Shown here: positions 27,445-35,747 of the stretch, one piece after another | How the letters are laid out: each line of letters begins with the position of its first letter | How positions within the stretch are numbered: the stretch's first letter is position 1 | Assembly (NCBI RefSeq): GCF_039542035.1 | Contig: NZ_BAABHJ010000039.1 | Span: 62,001 to 126,000 of the forward strand | DNA from: Actinoallomurus liliacearum | Lineage (GTDB): Bacteria; Actinomycetota; Actinomycetes; Streptosporangiales; Streptosporangiaceae | Length of the DNA stretch: 64,000 nt | Direction: 5' to 3' | Made by a program: the position numbers and the translations under genes | The notes under the pieces: generated by a model | Database searches by the model: none | Seen by the model: only the letters and a program-made list of their open reading frames with translations | Told to the model about the DNA's origin: nothing

Positions 27445-28167
27445 ATGACCGCTTCTGCCGCTGACTACGTCTGGTTCAACGACTATCGGCGCGGTTGGCT
27501 ATCTGAGATGTACTGTCTCACCTTGATCAAGGACCTGACGCCCGTCGAGTTCCTGTCGCGGCTCGACGCCGACTTTCAAGGTGATTTCACGGGCATGGAC
27601 GCCTTCGCCGCCCGGGATATGGAGTTTCAGGACAGTCAGGATCTGTATGGCGACTACATGCTCGTCGGTGCGGCGCCGGTCCTCGGTCCCGACGGGCCTT
27701 GGACGCTGGGCGTGGAGATCAACGGCACGGTCGGCACTGACGATCAGTTCATGGCTGTGGCCTCGGCCGGAACCCGGATCGTCTCCCACTACCGCAACGT
27801 CAACGCCCTCACCCTTTTCCGCTGGTGGGAGGACGGTGATCTGCGCACCTCTTTCGAATGGCCGCGCAGCCGGTCCGGCAGCACTCCCGACGCCCTCCTG
27901 TCCACCATGAGTCGCGTCGGGTACGACCTTGGTGCCGACGGACCGGACCCGGGTGTCTCAGGGAAGTTTGCCCTCGCTGAGGAACTCACCGGCGTCCGGA
28001 TCACCGCCGATCTGCTGGACGATGCCACCTACACCGCCGGCATCGTCACGATGCCCGACCCGGAGTGGACCAGCATCATCATCGACATACCCGACGCCAA
28101 CGGCGGTCGCATCTGTAAGAAGGTGACCAGGCAAGAGGTGGAAGATGCGACGCGTCATCATCCCTAA
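27445..28167 (+). CDS. DUF6461-like protein
   Basis: 240 residues from ATG 27445 (a GTG at 27427 would add six). The start DYVWFNDYRRGWLSEMYCLTLIKDLTPVEFLSRL resembles actinobacterial DUF6461 proteins, which begin with a Trp/Leu-rich segment and an 'LT.V.GL.P.EVL.RL' pattern; YMLVGAAPVLGPDGPWTLGVEINGT and ASAGTRIVSHYRNVNAL fit its central beta part. It is soluble, has no motif of an enzyme, and is of unknown function. It overlaps the next gene (WD40 protein) by 23 nt in another frame, so the pair is translationally coupled. DUF6461 genes are often neighbours of toxin-immunity or mobile loci; that is context only. Confidence 0.7.
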   Translation: MTASAADYVWFNDYRRGWLSEMYCLTLIKDLTPVEFLSRLDADFQGDFTGMDAFAARDMEFQDSQDLYGDYMLVGAAPVLGPDGPWTLGVEINGTVGTDDQFMAVASAGTRIVSHYRNVNALTLFRWWEDGDLRTSFEWPRSRSGSTPDALLSTMSRVGYDLGADGPDPGVSGKFALAEELTGVRITADLLDDATYTAGIVTMPDPEWTSIIIDIPDANGGRICKKVTRQEVEDATRHHP

Positions 28168-29074
28168 GACCGGGCCTGGGACTCCGGGGCCGCTGCTGCT
28201 CACCCGGTCGCCGCGCGGCCGGATGTTGCTGATGGCGAGACAGCCTGACGGCACGATCGGCTGCTGGGACGTCGCCTCCGGCGAAGAGCTATGGCGTGTC
28301 ACCGATGATTCGATCAGCTTCAGCCTCACGGTGGTACGCCTGCCGCAGGGCCGGACGCTCCTGGCTTCGGGCGGAGAGGATGGCGTCTGCCGGTGGGATG
28401 CGCTGACCGGTGAACCGCTGCCGGGCAACCTGTGCCCGGACAGAACCATTTGGTCGGTGGCGTCCGGGACTGTGCACGATGGGAGATCGATCCTGGTGGG
28501 CGCCGGCCATGACCACCTGGTCTACCGCTGGGATGCCATGACCGGCGAACCGCTGGGAACACCTTTGAGCGGCCACGGCTTCTGCGTCAAATCCGTCGAG
28601 GTCATCACCCTCCCCGACGGGTCGACCATGATCGCCTCCGGTGGAGAGGACGCTGCTGTTCGGCGCTGGGAGGCGATCAGTGGAGCCCCATTTGGCGCAC
28701 CGCTGAACGGTCATGAGGGGCAGGTTCTTTCCCTCGCCTCGGTCACCCTGGCGGACGGGCGGATCCTGCTCGCCAGCGCGGACAGCGACGGGGTCATCCG
28801 GCGCTGGGACGCCATCACTGGTGAACCGATCGGCCGGCCCATCCACACCGGCGCTTGGGCCTTTCAATTCGCCGTGATCATCGCGGCCGAAGGCCCCTGT
28901 CTCCTCGCCGCCGGCGGAGACCGGCTCATCCGCCGGATCGACCTACTGACCGGCGCTTTGATCGGTGACCCGATCCCTGGAGTCGGCGTCGCGGCCGCCC
29001 GCGCCCTTGACGGCAGCACGATGATCGCCACCAGCGCCTACTGCGGGGACATCACCGTGCAGCCTTTGCACTGA
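28145..29074 (+). CDS. WD40-repeat protein
   Basis: 309 residues, ATG at 28145 preceded by GAGG, overlapping the previous gene by 23 nt. At least five repeats with the recurring pattern LASGGEDGVCRWDALTGEP, LVGAGHDHLVYRWDAMTGEP, IASGGEDAAVRRWEAISGAP, LASADSDGVIRRWDAITGEP and LAAGGDRLIRRIDLLTGALIG, i.e. a seven-bladed or slightly incomplete beta-propeller. No signal peptide or kinase/NACHT domain, unlike many actinobacterial WD40 proteins, so it is a free-standing propeller, presumably a protein-interaction partner of the coupled DUF6461 protein. Confidence 0.88.
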   Translation: MRRVIIPKTGPGTPGPLLLTRSPRGRMLLMARQPDGTIGCWDVASGEELWRVTDDSISFSLTVVRLPQGRTLLASGGEDGVCRWDALTGEPLPGNLCPDRTIWSVASGTVHDGRSILVGAGHDHLVYRWDAMTGEPLGTPLSGHGFCVKSVEVITLPDGSTMIASGGEDAAVRRWEAISGAPFGAPLNGHEGQVLSLASVTLADGRILLASADSDGVIRRWDAITGEPIGRPIHTGAWAFQFAVIIAAEGPCLLAAGGDRLIRRIDLLTGALIGDPIPGVGVAAARALDGSTMIATSAYCGDITVQPLH

Positions 29075-29602
29075 TCCCCTGACGCCGCGAGCTGACCAAG
29101 CCAGGAATCCCGTCCACATCCTGCACTTTCACCGCGTGTCTACCTTCTAGAACTACGCAGACAGGCGTGGCCATAGTTACGTCGGGACTCATGTCCCGCA
29201 GCCCGACTAGCGCTCGCCCGAGCCAACAGCCCACCGTCCGGCCACATCGGGACGGAAGCCGCGCCAAGACGACTGTGGGCAGGGAGGCTTAGCGCGTGAC
29301 TGGGCACGGCTCCACGGTCATCGGCGCGAACCGGGTGTTCCAACGGTCCGGACAACGGCGAGGCGGATCGCGTACGGCTCAGCCATGTGGCCTGACGAAC
29401 CCGCGCATGCGCGCCGCGGAAGGCGGGCAAAAGCTCGATCCAGCCGGCGAGGCAACCGTCGCGGATTTATAGCCCTGAGAGCAGCCGCAACTCGCGGCTG
29501 ATTCTCCTTAGCGCATGCCCCCGGGCCAGCGGCGTGCCGCTTTCAAGGAGGGCCAGGTAGAACGACGAGCCTGCTCCTGCCGCATCGGGGCGGGCATGGG
29601 GC
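29075..29602. other. Intergenic stretch, no supported gene
   Basis: About 530 bases after the WD40 gene with no family-like frame on either strand. It leads into repeat cluster B and the promoter region of the conjugation operon. Confidence 0.35.
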
Positions 29603-29697
29603 GTAGGCACGTATTCGGACGCAGGCGAGCCGTAAGCGTTTCGTAGGCACACGTTCGTAGGCCCACCCGTCACCCCGCATGCCTAAGAAATGCCTAG
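29603..29697 (+). repeat. Cluster B of TAGGCAC-type repeats upstream of the conjugation operon
   Basis: GTAGGCACG at 29603-29611, GTAGGCAC at 29643-29650, GTAGGCCC at 29657-29664, and two inverted copies (CTTAGGCATG read on the minus strand at about 29677-29686, CTAGGCAT at 29690-29697). The word is the same as in cluster A at 25.7-26.0 kb. The last copies end about 55 bp before the first gene of the conjugation operon, so the array overlaps its likely promoter. A shared regulator of both flanks is the simplest reading. Confidence 0.65.
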
Positions 29698-29751
29698 ACC
29701 TGCTGGCTGCATGAGAGCTCCCGAACCACTGCGGATCGAAGGAGCCTCACC

Positions 29752-30873
29752 ATGGCCAGTCCTGATCACTCTCATCCGAACCAGCAGAACCCCGGTGCAC
29801 ATCAAGACGGCCCGCAGCGGCGTCGCCGGACACACCAGAGGCCGCCTTCTTCGCTGCAAACGGTGGCTTCGACGTTCTACCTGCTGACCGCCGGCCCCAA
29901 CCCGATCGCCCTCGACGGCAGCGCCATCGGGCACGGGTTGCCGCGCCGACTGATCCCGCTGGGGGAGTTGCGGGCGATTTTGCTGCACCCGGCGACGGGT
30001 CGGGCGTGCCGGGACGCGGCCTGGCGGCACCTGATCGACCAGGCGCGGACCCAACGTCCGGCTTGGACGATCGCCGCCGCCGGCGTCGCCCTTCCGGCGT
30101 TGCGGAAGATGGCCACCGAGCTCGCCGAGGGCTACCGCGGCGATGCCGCCGACATCGACTCGGCCGTGCTGACCGGTTTCCTGGAGGGTCTGCGCCGTAT
30201 CGAGGTCGACCGGCCGGGGGTGATCACCCGGTTGCGGTGGTGCGCCTACCGGGCCGGGATCACCGCCCGTTACACCCGCGACGGTCTCATGCCCATGCCG
30301 TCGCCGGTCGCGGAGTCGCAGCCGCCGCCCGCGCCGTGGGGGCACCCGGACCTGATCTTGTTCGACGCGGTCGCCAAGGGCGTGCTGTCGCCGCTGCAGG
30401 CCGAGCTGATCGGCCGCAGCCGACTCGAAGACCTCACACTCAAGGACGCCGCCGCCGAACTCGGCCTCGGCTACGAGGCCGCCTGCAAGACGCGGCAGCG
30501 CGGTGAGGCCCGGCTGGTCACCGCGATGAAGAACGGTGATGTCGAACATCGCCTGTCCGCTCACCGACCGAATCCCGGTCTTAACAAGGCGAGCGGAGGA
30601 AACCTCGAGCCGGGGCGGGTGCGGGGCCGATCCACCATCTCGGACGGCACACCCGACACGGATGGATCCGCCAAGGACCCCAACGAGAAAGGAGCCTTCT
30701 GCAAGGGTCCCGCACCCAGCCCCACCCCCACCGGTCCCCGCGACGACATCTCCACCCGGGGCGCACACCGCCGGCATCGCTCCGGTGACCGGCGCCGCTA
30801 CCGGGGACCCCGGGCCTGCACCCGCCGTCCCGGAGACGGCCGAACCCGGCGACCCGACGGCGATGCGTCATGA
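29752..30873 (+). CDS. Sigma-70 region 4-like regulator at head of the conjugation operon
   Basis: 373 residues; ATG with AGGAG 8 nt upstream. A conserved middle (about residues 40-270): FYLLTAGPNPIALDGSAIGH, LPRRLIPLGELRAILLHPAT, AWRHLIDQARTQRPAWTIAAAG, and a helix-turn-helix LTLKDAAAELGLGYEAACKTR (about residues 227-247) of sigma-region-4 type. The last ~100 residues are Pro/Arg/Gly-rich and probably disordered. There is no recognisable region 2, so it is unlikely to act as a full sigma factor; it may activate or autoregulate the operon. Its last codon overlaps the start of the pilin gene (ATGA). The same kind of gene commonly opens T4SS clusters in actinobacterial elements. Confidence 0.65.
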   Translation: MASPDHSHPNQQNPGAHQDGPQRRRRTHQRPPSSLQTVASTFYLLTAGPNPIALDGSAIGHGLPRRLIPLGELRAILLHPATGRACRDAAWRHLIDQARTQRPAWTIAAAGVALPALRKMATELAEGYRGDAADIDSAVLTGFLEGLRRIEVDRPGVITRLRWCAYRAGITARYTRDGLMPMPSPVAESQPPPAPWGHPDLILFDAVAKGVLSPLQAELIGRSRLEDLTLKDAAAELGLGYEAACKTRQRGEARLVTAMKNGDVEHRLSAHRPNPGLNKASGGNLEPGRVRGRSTISDGTPDTDGSAKDPNEKGAFCKGPAPSPTPTGPRDDISTRGAHRRHRSGDRRRYRGPRACTRRPGDGRTRRPDGDAS

Positions 30874-31238
30874 ACCGCCGATCCCGCCCCGCCCCTCGCG
30901 CGGCTGGCGTCGTCTTGGCCGCCGGGTGCGCGGTGGTGGTGATGACCGCGGCAGCGGTCATCACCACCACAGCCCCGGCCGCCGAGGCCGCCGCCTACGC
31001 GGTGGCCAAGGATCTGAACACGGTGATCGGCAACATCACCAAGTGGCTGGTGGGGATGCTGGTCGCCCTGGCCACGTTGTTCTTGACGATCGGTGGAGTC
31101 CGGTACCTGCTGGCCGGTGGTGACCCCGGTGAGGTCGCCAAGGCCAAGGACACCCTGAAGTACGCCGCGATCGGTTACGGCGTCGCTGTGCTGGCCCCGG
31201 TGCTGGTGCAGATCCTCAAAGGCTTCGTCGGGGCGTGA
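30870..31238 (+). CDS. VirB2/TrbC-like T4SS pilin
   Basis: 122 residues: an Arg-rich start, a signal-like hydrophobic segment (AAGVVLAAGCAVVVMTAAAVI, about 12-33) with an Ala-rich cleavage zone, then two membrane helices (ITKWLVGMLVALATLFLTIG and YAAIGYGVAVLAPVLVQIL) separated by the conserved polar loop GGVRYLLAGGDPGEVAKAKDTL. That two-helix layout with a glycine and lysine loop is typical of TrbC/VirB2 family prepilins. It would form the pilus or channel component in the membrane. Stop overlaps the GTG of the VirB6-like gene. Confidence 0.85.
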   Translation: MNRRSRPAPRAAGVVLAAGCAVVVMTAAAVITTTAPAAEAAAYAVAKDLNTVIGNITKWLVGMLVALATLFLTIGGVRYLLAGGDPGEVAKAKDTLKYAAIGYGVAVLAPVLVQILKGFVGA

Positions 31239-32938
31239 GCGGAATGCGAATGCCCCTGCCAACCTGGATCAAGGCCCTGCTGCTGCTGGTGGCTGCTGCC
31301 GGGCTGGCCGCCACCGTGGTCACCGGAAATACCGGTGCTGCGCACGCCCAACCGCTTACGGGTGTGCGCCCGGCGGTGGCCACTCCGCCGCCGACCCCCT
31401 CACCACCGTCGGCACCTTCCTCGGCGCCGCGCACGGCGCCGGCCGAGTCTGGTCCGACCACCGCTCCTCCGACTGCTCCACCGCCGACCTCTTCGACATC
31501 CGCGCCGGCGCCCGGTCAGAGCCCGTCGACGGGACCGGCAGGTAACGGGTCGGGTGGGTGCGGGTTCTTCGACCTGGGGTGTGAGTTCGGTCAGGCGGTC
31601 AACGGGTTCTTCCGTGGCCTGGTCTCCTACGCCCTCAATCCGGTGTTCCGGTTCTTGGCCCGCTCGGTGCTGTCCACGCCCCGCGTCGACCAGATGGACC
31701 GGGTTCACAGCCTGTGGGAGACCTCGGCGTGGATCGCCAACACCAGTTTCGTCCTCCTGGTGATCCTCGGCGGCTTGTTCATCATGGGTCACCAGACCCT
31801 GCAGACGTCCTTCACCGCCAAGGATCTCGGTCCGCGTCTGGTGGTCGCGATCGTCGCGGCGAACATGAACCTGCCGCTGATCGGGCAGGCCATCGAGTTC
31901 GCCAACGCGCTGTCTCAGACGTTCATGGGGCACGGCGTCGATGAGGCCCAGGCGGCCAACACGCTCAAGGGCCTGATCCTGCACGCCCTGACGGACGCCA
32001 CCGACCCGTTCACCGGCCTGCTGGCGTTGGTCGCTGTGATCGCCGGTCTGGTGGTGCTGTTCACCTTCGCGATCCGGGTCATGCTGCTGGTGCTGCTGAC
32101 CGCCGCCGCGCCGCTCGCCCTGGCCTGCCACGCCCTCCCGCAGGCTGAGGGGCTGGCCCAGATGTGGTGGCGCGCCATCGCGGGGGTGCTGGCGATCCAG
32201 GTCGCCCAGGCCCTGGTGCTGGCCACCGCGCTGCGGGTGTTCTTCACCTCCGACCAAACCGACCTGTTCGGCGCCCGGTCCGGCAGAGGTACGTTCGACC
32301 TGATCTTGGTGATCTGCCTGCTGTACATCCTGGCGCGGATCCCGTTCTGGGTCTCCCAGATGATCTTCCGCGGTGGGATGGGCCGCAGCCCCATCGTCCG
32401 GGCTGCCCGCACGATCGCAGCGCTTTTGATCTTCCGCAATGTGGGTGCGCTCAAGGCCGGCCGCGCGGCTGGCGGACCGCGTCGGCCGCCGAGGCTGCCC
32501 CCGTCCCCACCGGCACTGCCTCCGCCTGCGCCGCCGTCGAATCCGCCGACGTGGGTGCAGCCGCAGCTGCCGTTCCCGCCCTCACCACCGGCCGGCGGGA
32601 CGCAGTTGCAGCTGCCGATCACGCCACCACCCCAGCCCGTCACGCCCTCGCCGGGGTGGACGCAGCTTCGGCTGCCCGCCACCTCGGGCAGGCCATCGCG
32701 CTGGCAGCAGACCTCGCTGCCGATCCGTCCCCGCTACACCCAGACCCGGCTGCCCGCCCCACCCGCGCGGGGCCATGCCCAGCCGGAACTGCCCCTGCGT
32801 TTCCCGCCGCCGGGCAGCCCGCAGGCTGGCCGTTCGCCGCGCCGGCTCGCCGATACCGCGGCGCTGCGCGACGCCGAGGCCCGCGCCCGCGGCGGCACGA
32901 CCACCCCGTCTTCGACCACCCCATGGAGGAACCGATGA
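31235..32938 (+). CDS. VirB6/TrbL-like T4SS membrane protein
   Basis: 567 residues from a GTG overlapping the pilin stop. N-terminal hydrophobic segment (IKALLLLVAAAGLAATVV), a Pro/Ser/Thr linker (about 45-105), then five or six membrane helices between about 165 and 390 (FVLLVILGGLFIMGHQ, LLALVAVIAGLVVLFTFAI, MLLVLLTAAAPLALACHALP, AIAGVLAIQVAQALVLATAL, LILVICLLYILARIPFWV) and a 170-residue Pro-rich tail full of QLPFPP/TQLRLP-type repeats. The conserved APLALACHALPQAEGLAQMWWR loop is characteristic of the actinobacterial conjugal TrbL-like family. It should form the inner-membrane channel. The tail probably extends into the cytoplasm. Confidence 0.85.
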   Translation: MSGMRMPLPTWIKALLLLVAAAGLAATVVTGNTGAAHAQPLTGVRPAVATPPPTPSPPSAPSSAPRTAPAESGPTTAPPTAPPPTSSTSAPAPGQSPSTGPAGNGSGGCGFFDLGCEFGQAVNGFFRGLVSYALNPVFRFLARSVLSTPRVDQMDRVHSLWETSAWIANTSFVLLVILGGLFIMGHQTLQTSFTAKDLGPRLVVAIVAANMNLPLIGQAIEFANALSQTFMGHGVDEAQAANTLKGLILHALTDATDPFTGLLALVAVIAGLVVLFTFAIRVMLLVLLTAAAPLALACHALPQAEGLAQMWWRAIAGVLAIQVAQALVLATALRVFFTSDQTDLFGARSGRGTFDLILVICLLYILARIPFWVSQMIFRGGMGRSPIVRAARTIAALLIFRNVGALKAGRAAGGPRRPPRLPPSPPALPPPAPPSNPPTWVQPQLPFPPSPPAGGTQLQLPITPPPQPVTPSPGWTQLRLPATSGRPSRWQQTSLPIRPRYTQTRLPAPPARGHAQPELPLRFPPPGSPQAGRSPRRLADTAALRDAEARARGGTTTPSSTTPWRNR

Positions 32939-33912
32939 GCACGCCGTATTCGGTGACGATCCCGGCCGACATCGAAAAGCCCGACCGGGTGCTGGCGAAC
33001 TTCACCGCCCGCCAGCTCGCCATCCTCACCCCCGCCGTCGCCGGCGTGTGGGCCCTGTACCTGGGCACCGCGAACGTCCTGCCGTTGCCCGTCTTCGTCG
33101 TGCTCGCCGTGGTGATCCTCGGGGCGGCGGCGGCGCTCGCGCTGGTCGAACGCGACGGCATTCCCCTGGACCGCCTCCTGGCCTATGCGGTCAGGCAGGC
33201 CGGCCAGCCGCGCCGCCTCGTCATCGCCCCCGACGGGGTCCCCGCGCTGCCCGCCTGGGCCACCGCCCCAGACCAAGCGTCGCCGTTTCCGGCACCGCTG
33301 CGGTTGCCGGCCCGCGCGATCCGCACCGATGGAGCCATCAGCCTCGGTGGTGAGGGTGTCGCGGTCATCATCGCCTGCACTACCGTCAGCTTCGCCCTGC
33401 GCACTCCCGGCGAACAGGCCGCCCTGGTCGGCGCGTTCGGAGGCTGGCTGAACTCCCTCACCGGCCCGGCCCAGATCCTGGTCCGCGCCCAGCCGGTCAA
33501 CCTGACTCCCGCGATCAGCCTGCTGCGGGAGCGCGCTGCCGGGCTGCCTCACCCGGCGCTGGAGGCTGCCGCCCGCGACCACGCCGGCTTCCTCACCGAG
33601 CTGGCCACCACCCGCGAACTGCTGGACCGCCAGGTCCTCATCGTGCTCCGCGAACCCTACGGTCCCACCGAGACCGGCTCGAGTGGGCGGGGGAGACACG
33701 ACGCCGACGGAGCAGCCCAGCGTGTCCTCCGGCGGGCCGAGCAGACCACACGGGCGCTGGCCGCCGCCGGGATCAACGCCTACCTCCTGGACGGCGCCCA
33801 GACCGCCGCCGTGCTCGCGGCAGTGGCCGACCCGACCGCCCCACCCATGGACTTCGGCCAGGCCGCCCCCGAGGCGCCCATCACCACGACGACTGCCGGG
33901 GGCACGCGATGA
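32935..33912 (+). CDS. PrgI-family T4SS membrane protein (VirB3-like)
   Basis: 325 residues. The ATG at 32935 overlaps the preceding stop and has GGAGGA upstream. The start MSTPYSVTIPADIEKPDRVLANFTARQLAIL followed by two close membrane helices (about 30-70) is the PrgI signature. The remainder is a soluble domain (LGGEGVAVIIACTTVSFALRTPGEQ, VLRRAEQTTRALAAAGINA) similar to SCO6880-like proteins. In Gram-positive systems PrgI takes the VirB3 place beside the VirB4 ATPase, encoded next with a 4-nt overlap. Confidence 0.85.
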   Translation: MSTPYSVTIPADIEKPDRVLANFTARQLAILTPAVAGVWALYLGTANVLPLPVFVVLAVVILGAAAALALVERDGIPLDRLLAYAVRQAGQPRRLVIAPDGVPALPAWATAPDQASPFPAPLRLPARAIRTDGAISLGGEGVAVIIACTTVSFALRTPGEQAALVGAFGGWLNSLTGPAQILVRAQPVNLTPAISLLRERAAGLPHPALEAAARDHAGFLTELATTRELLDRQVLIVLREPYGPTETGSSGRGRHDADGAAQRVLRRAEQTTRALAAAGINAYLLDGAQTAAVLAAVADPTAPPMDFGQAAPEAPITTTTAGGTR

Positions 33913-35747
33913 GCGCACGACGCCTGCCCTGGACCCGCACTCGCACTGACGCCGAACCTACGGTGGCGTCACCGATCGGGCCGCCGGGCGTCGCGGTGCA
34001 GCCGCGCCGCCTGGACCTGGGGGAGGGGATGTGCGCGTCGCTGGTGGTGACGGGGTATCCGCGGGAGGTCGGCCTCGGCTGGCTCGAGCCGCTGCTGACC
34101 TACCCGGGCCGTTTGGACGTCGCCGTGCATGTCGAGCCGATCCCGCCTCAGCTGGCCGCGACCCGGCTGCGTCGCCAGCTCGCCCGCCTTGAGGCAGGTG
34201 CCCGATCGGACTTCGAGCACGGCCGGCTGGTCGACTTCGGTGCTGACACCGCCGCCGGTGACGCCCAGGACCTGGCCGCCCGCCTGGCCCGCAGTGAAGT
34301 GCGGCTGTTCCGCGTCGGTCTGACCCTCACCATCCACGCCCACACTCCAGAGCAGCTCGACGATGAGATCGCCCGGGTCCGGGCCCTGGCCGCGGGTCTG
34401 CTCATCGATGCCAAACCTGCCACGTTCCGGTCGCTGCAGGGCTGGATCACCACCCTGCCGCTCGGCGTCGACCTGCTCGACGTCAAGCGCACGTTCGACA
34501 CCAGTGCGCTGGCGGCGGCGTTCCCGTTCACCTCACCGGACCTGCACGCCGACCTCGGCGAGCACGCCGTCCTGTACGGGGTGAACGCTGCCTCGTCCTC
34601 GCTGGTGATGTGGGACCGGTTCACCTGCGACAACCACAACTCCGTCATCCTGGCCCGGTCGGGGGCGGGCAAGTCCTACCTGGCCAAGCTCGACATCCTG
34701 CGGTCGCTGTTCACCGGCGTTGAGGTCTGCGTCATCGACCCGGAAAACGAATACGAACGCCTCGCCCACGCGGTCGGCGGCGCACACCTCGCCCTCGGCG
34801 CCGAAGGCGTCCGACTGAACCCGTTCGACCTGCCACCCGGCGCGCACCGCAGCAGCACAGATGCGTTGACACGCCGGGCGTTGTTCATCCACACCTTCAT
34901 CTCCGTCCTGCTGGAAACCCCGCTCACTCCCGCCGACCGTGCGGCGCTGGACCGGGCGATCGTCGCGGCCTACCACAGCGCGGGGCTGACCGCCGACCCG
35001 CGCACCTGGACCCGCCAGCCCCCGGTCCTGGCCGACCTCGCCCACACCCTCCAGACCGACGGTGACCCGGCGGCCAATGAGCTGGCCGCCCGGCTGGCCC
35101 CGTACGTGACCGGGACCTGGCGACAGCTGTTCGACGGCCCCACCACCACCCGCCCCGACTCCCACCTCATCGTCTTCTCCCTGCGCGACCTGCCTGAGGA
35201 GCTCAAGACCGTCGGTACCCTCCTCACCCTCGATGCCGTCTGGCGCCGTGTCACCGACCCCACCATGCGTAAGCCCCGCCTGGTGGTGGTCGACGAAGGC
35301 TGGCTGTTGATGCGCCAGCCCGAAGGCGCCCGCTTCTTGTTCCGCATGGCCAAAGCCAGCCGCAAACACTGGGCCGGCCTGTCCGTCATCACCCAGGACG
35401 CCGCCGACGTCCTGGGCTCCGACCTCGGCCAGGCCGTCGTCGCCAACGCCGCCACCCAGATCTTGTTGCGCCAAGCCCCTCAGGCCCTGGACCAGATCAC
35501 CGAGGCGTTCCACCTCACCGACGGCGAACGCCAACTGCTGGCCTCAGCCCACCGCGGCCAGGGACTACTGGCCGCCGGCTCCGACCGAGTCGCCTTCGAG
35601 GTGGTGGCCAGCCCCGCCGAACACGCCCTGGCCACCACCGACCCCAAGTTCCTCGCCGAACTCGACCAGCAGCCCACCGGCGGCTTCACCGGCTCGCCCA
35701 GGCGCGGACCGTACGCGCTGCCTGATGAGGAGGACGACGACCTATGA
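33909..35747 (+). CDS. VirB4/TraC-like T4SS ATPase
   Basis: 612 residues. An N-terminal part of VirB4 type (LVVTGYPREVGLGWLEPLLTYP, LARLEAGARSDFEHGRLVD) and a C-terminal RecA-like motor: Walker A VILARSGAGKSYLAKLD (about residue 248), acidic CVIDPENEYERLAHAVGG, Walker B RLVVVDEGWLLMRQPEGARF (about 456), and SVITQDAADVLGS/QILLRQAPQALDQI sensor region. Shorter than Gram-negative VirB4 (about 800) but normal for Gram-positive members. It drives pilus or channel assembly and substrate movement from the cytoplasmic face. ATGA overlaps on both sides show strict translational coupling in the operon. Confidence 0.92.
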   Translation: MSARRLPWTRTRTDAEPTVASPIGPPGVAVQPRRLDLGEGMCASLVVTGYPREVGLGWLEPLLTYPGRLDVAVHVEPIPPQLAATRLRRQLARLEAGARSDFEHGRLVDFGADTAAGDAQDLAARLARSEVRLFRVGLTLTIHAHTPEQLDDEIARVRALAAGLLIDAKPATFRSLQGWITTLPLGVDLLDVKRTFDTSALAAAFPFTSPDLHADLGEHAVLYGVNAASSSLVMWDRFTCDNHNSVILARSGAGKSYLAKLDILRSLFTGVEVCVIDPENEYERLAHAVGGAHLALGAEGVRLNPFDLPPGAHRSSTDALTRRALFIHTFISVLLETPLTPADRAALDRAIVAAYHSAGLTADPRTWTRQPPVLADLAHTLQTDGDPAANELAARLAPYVTGTWRQLFDGPTTTRPDSHLIVFSLRDLPEELKTVGTLLTLDAVWRRVTDPTMRKPRLVVVDEGWLLMRQPEGARFLFRMAKASRKHWAGLSVITQDAADVLGSDLGQAVVANAATQILLRQAPQALDQITEAFHLTDGERQLLASAHRGQGLLAAGSDRVAFEVVASPAEHALATTDPKFLAELDQQPTGGFTGSPRRGPYALPDEEDDDL

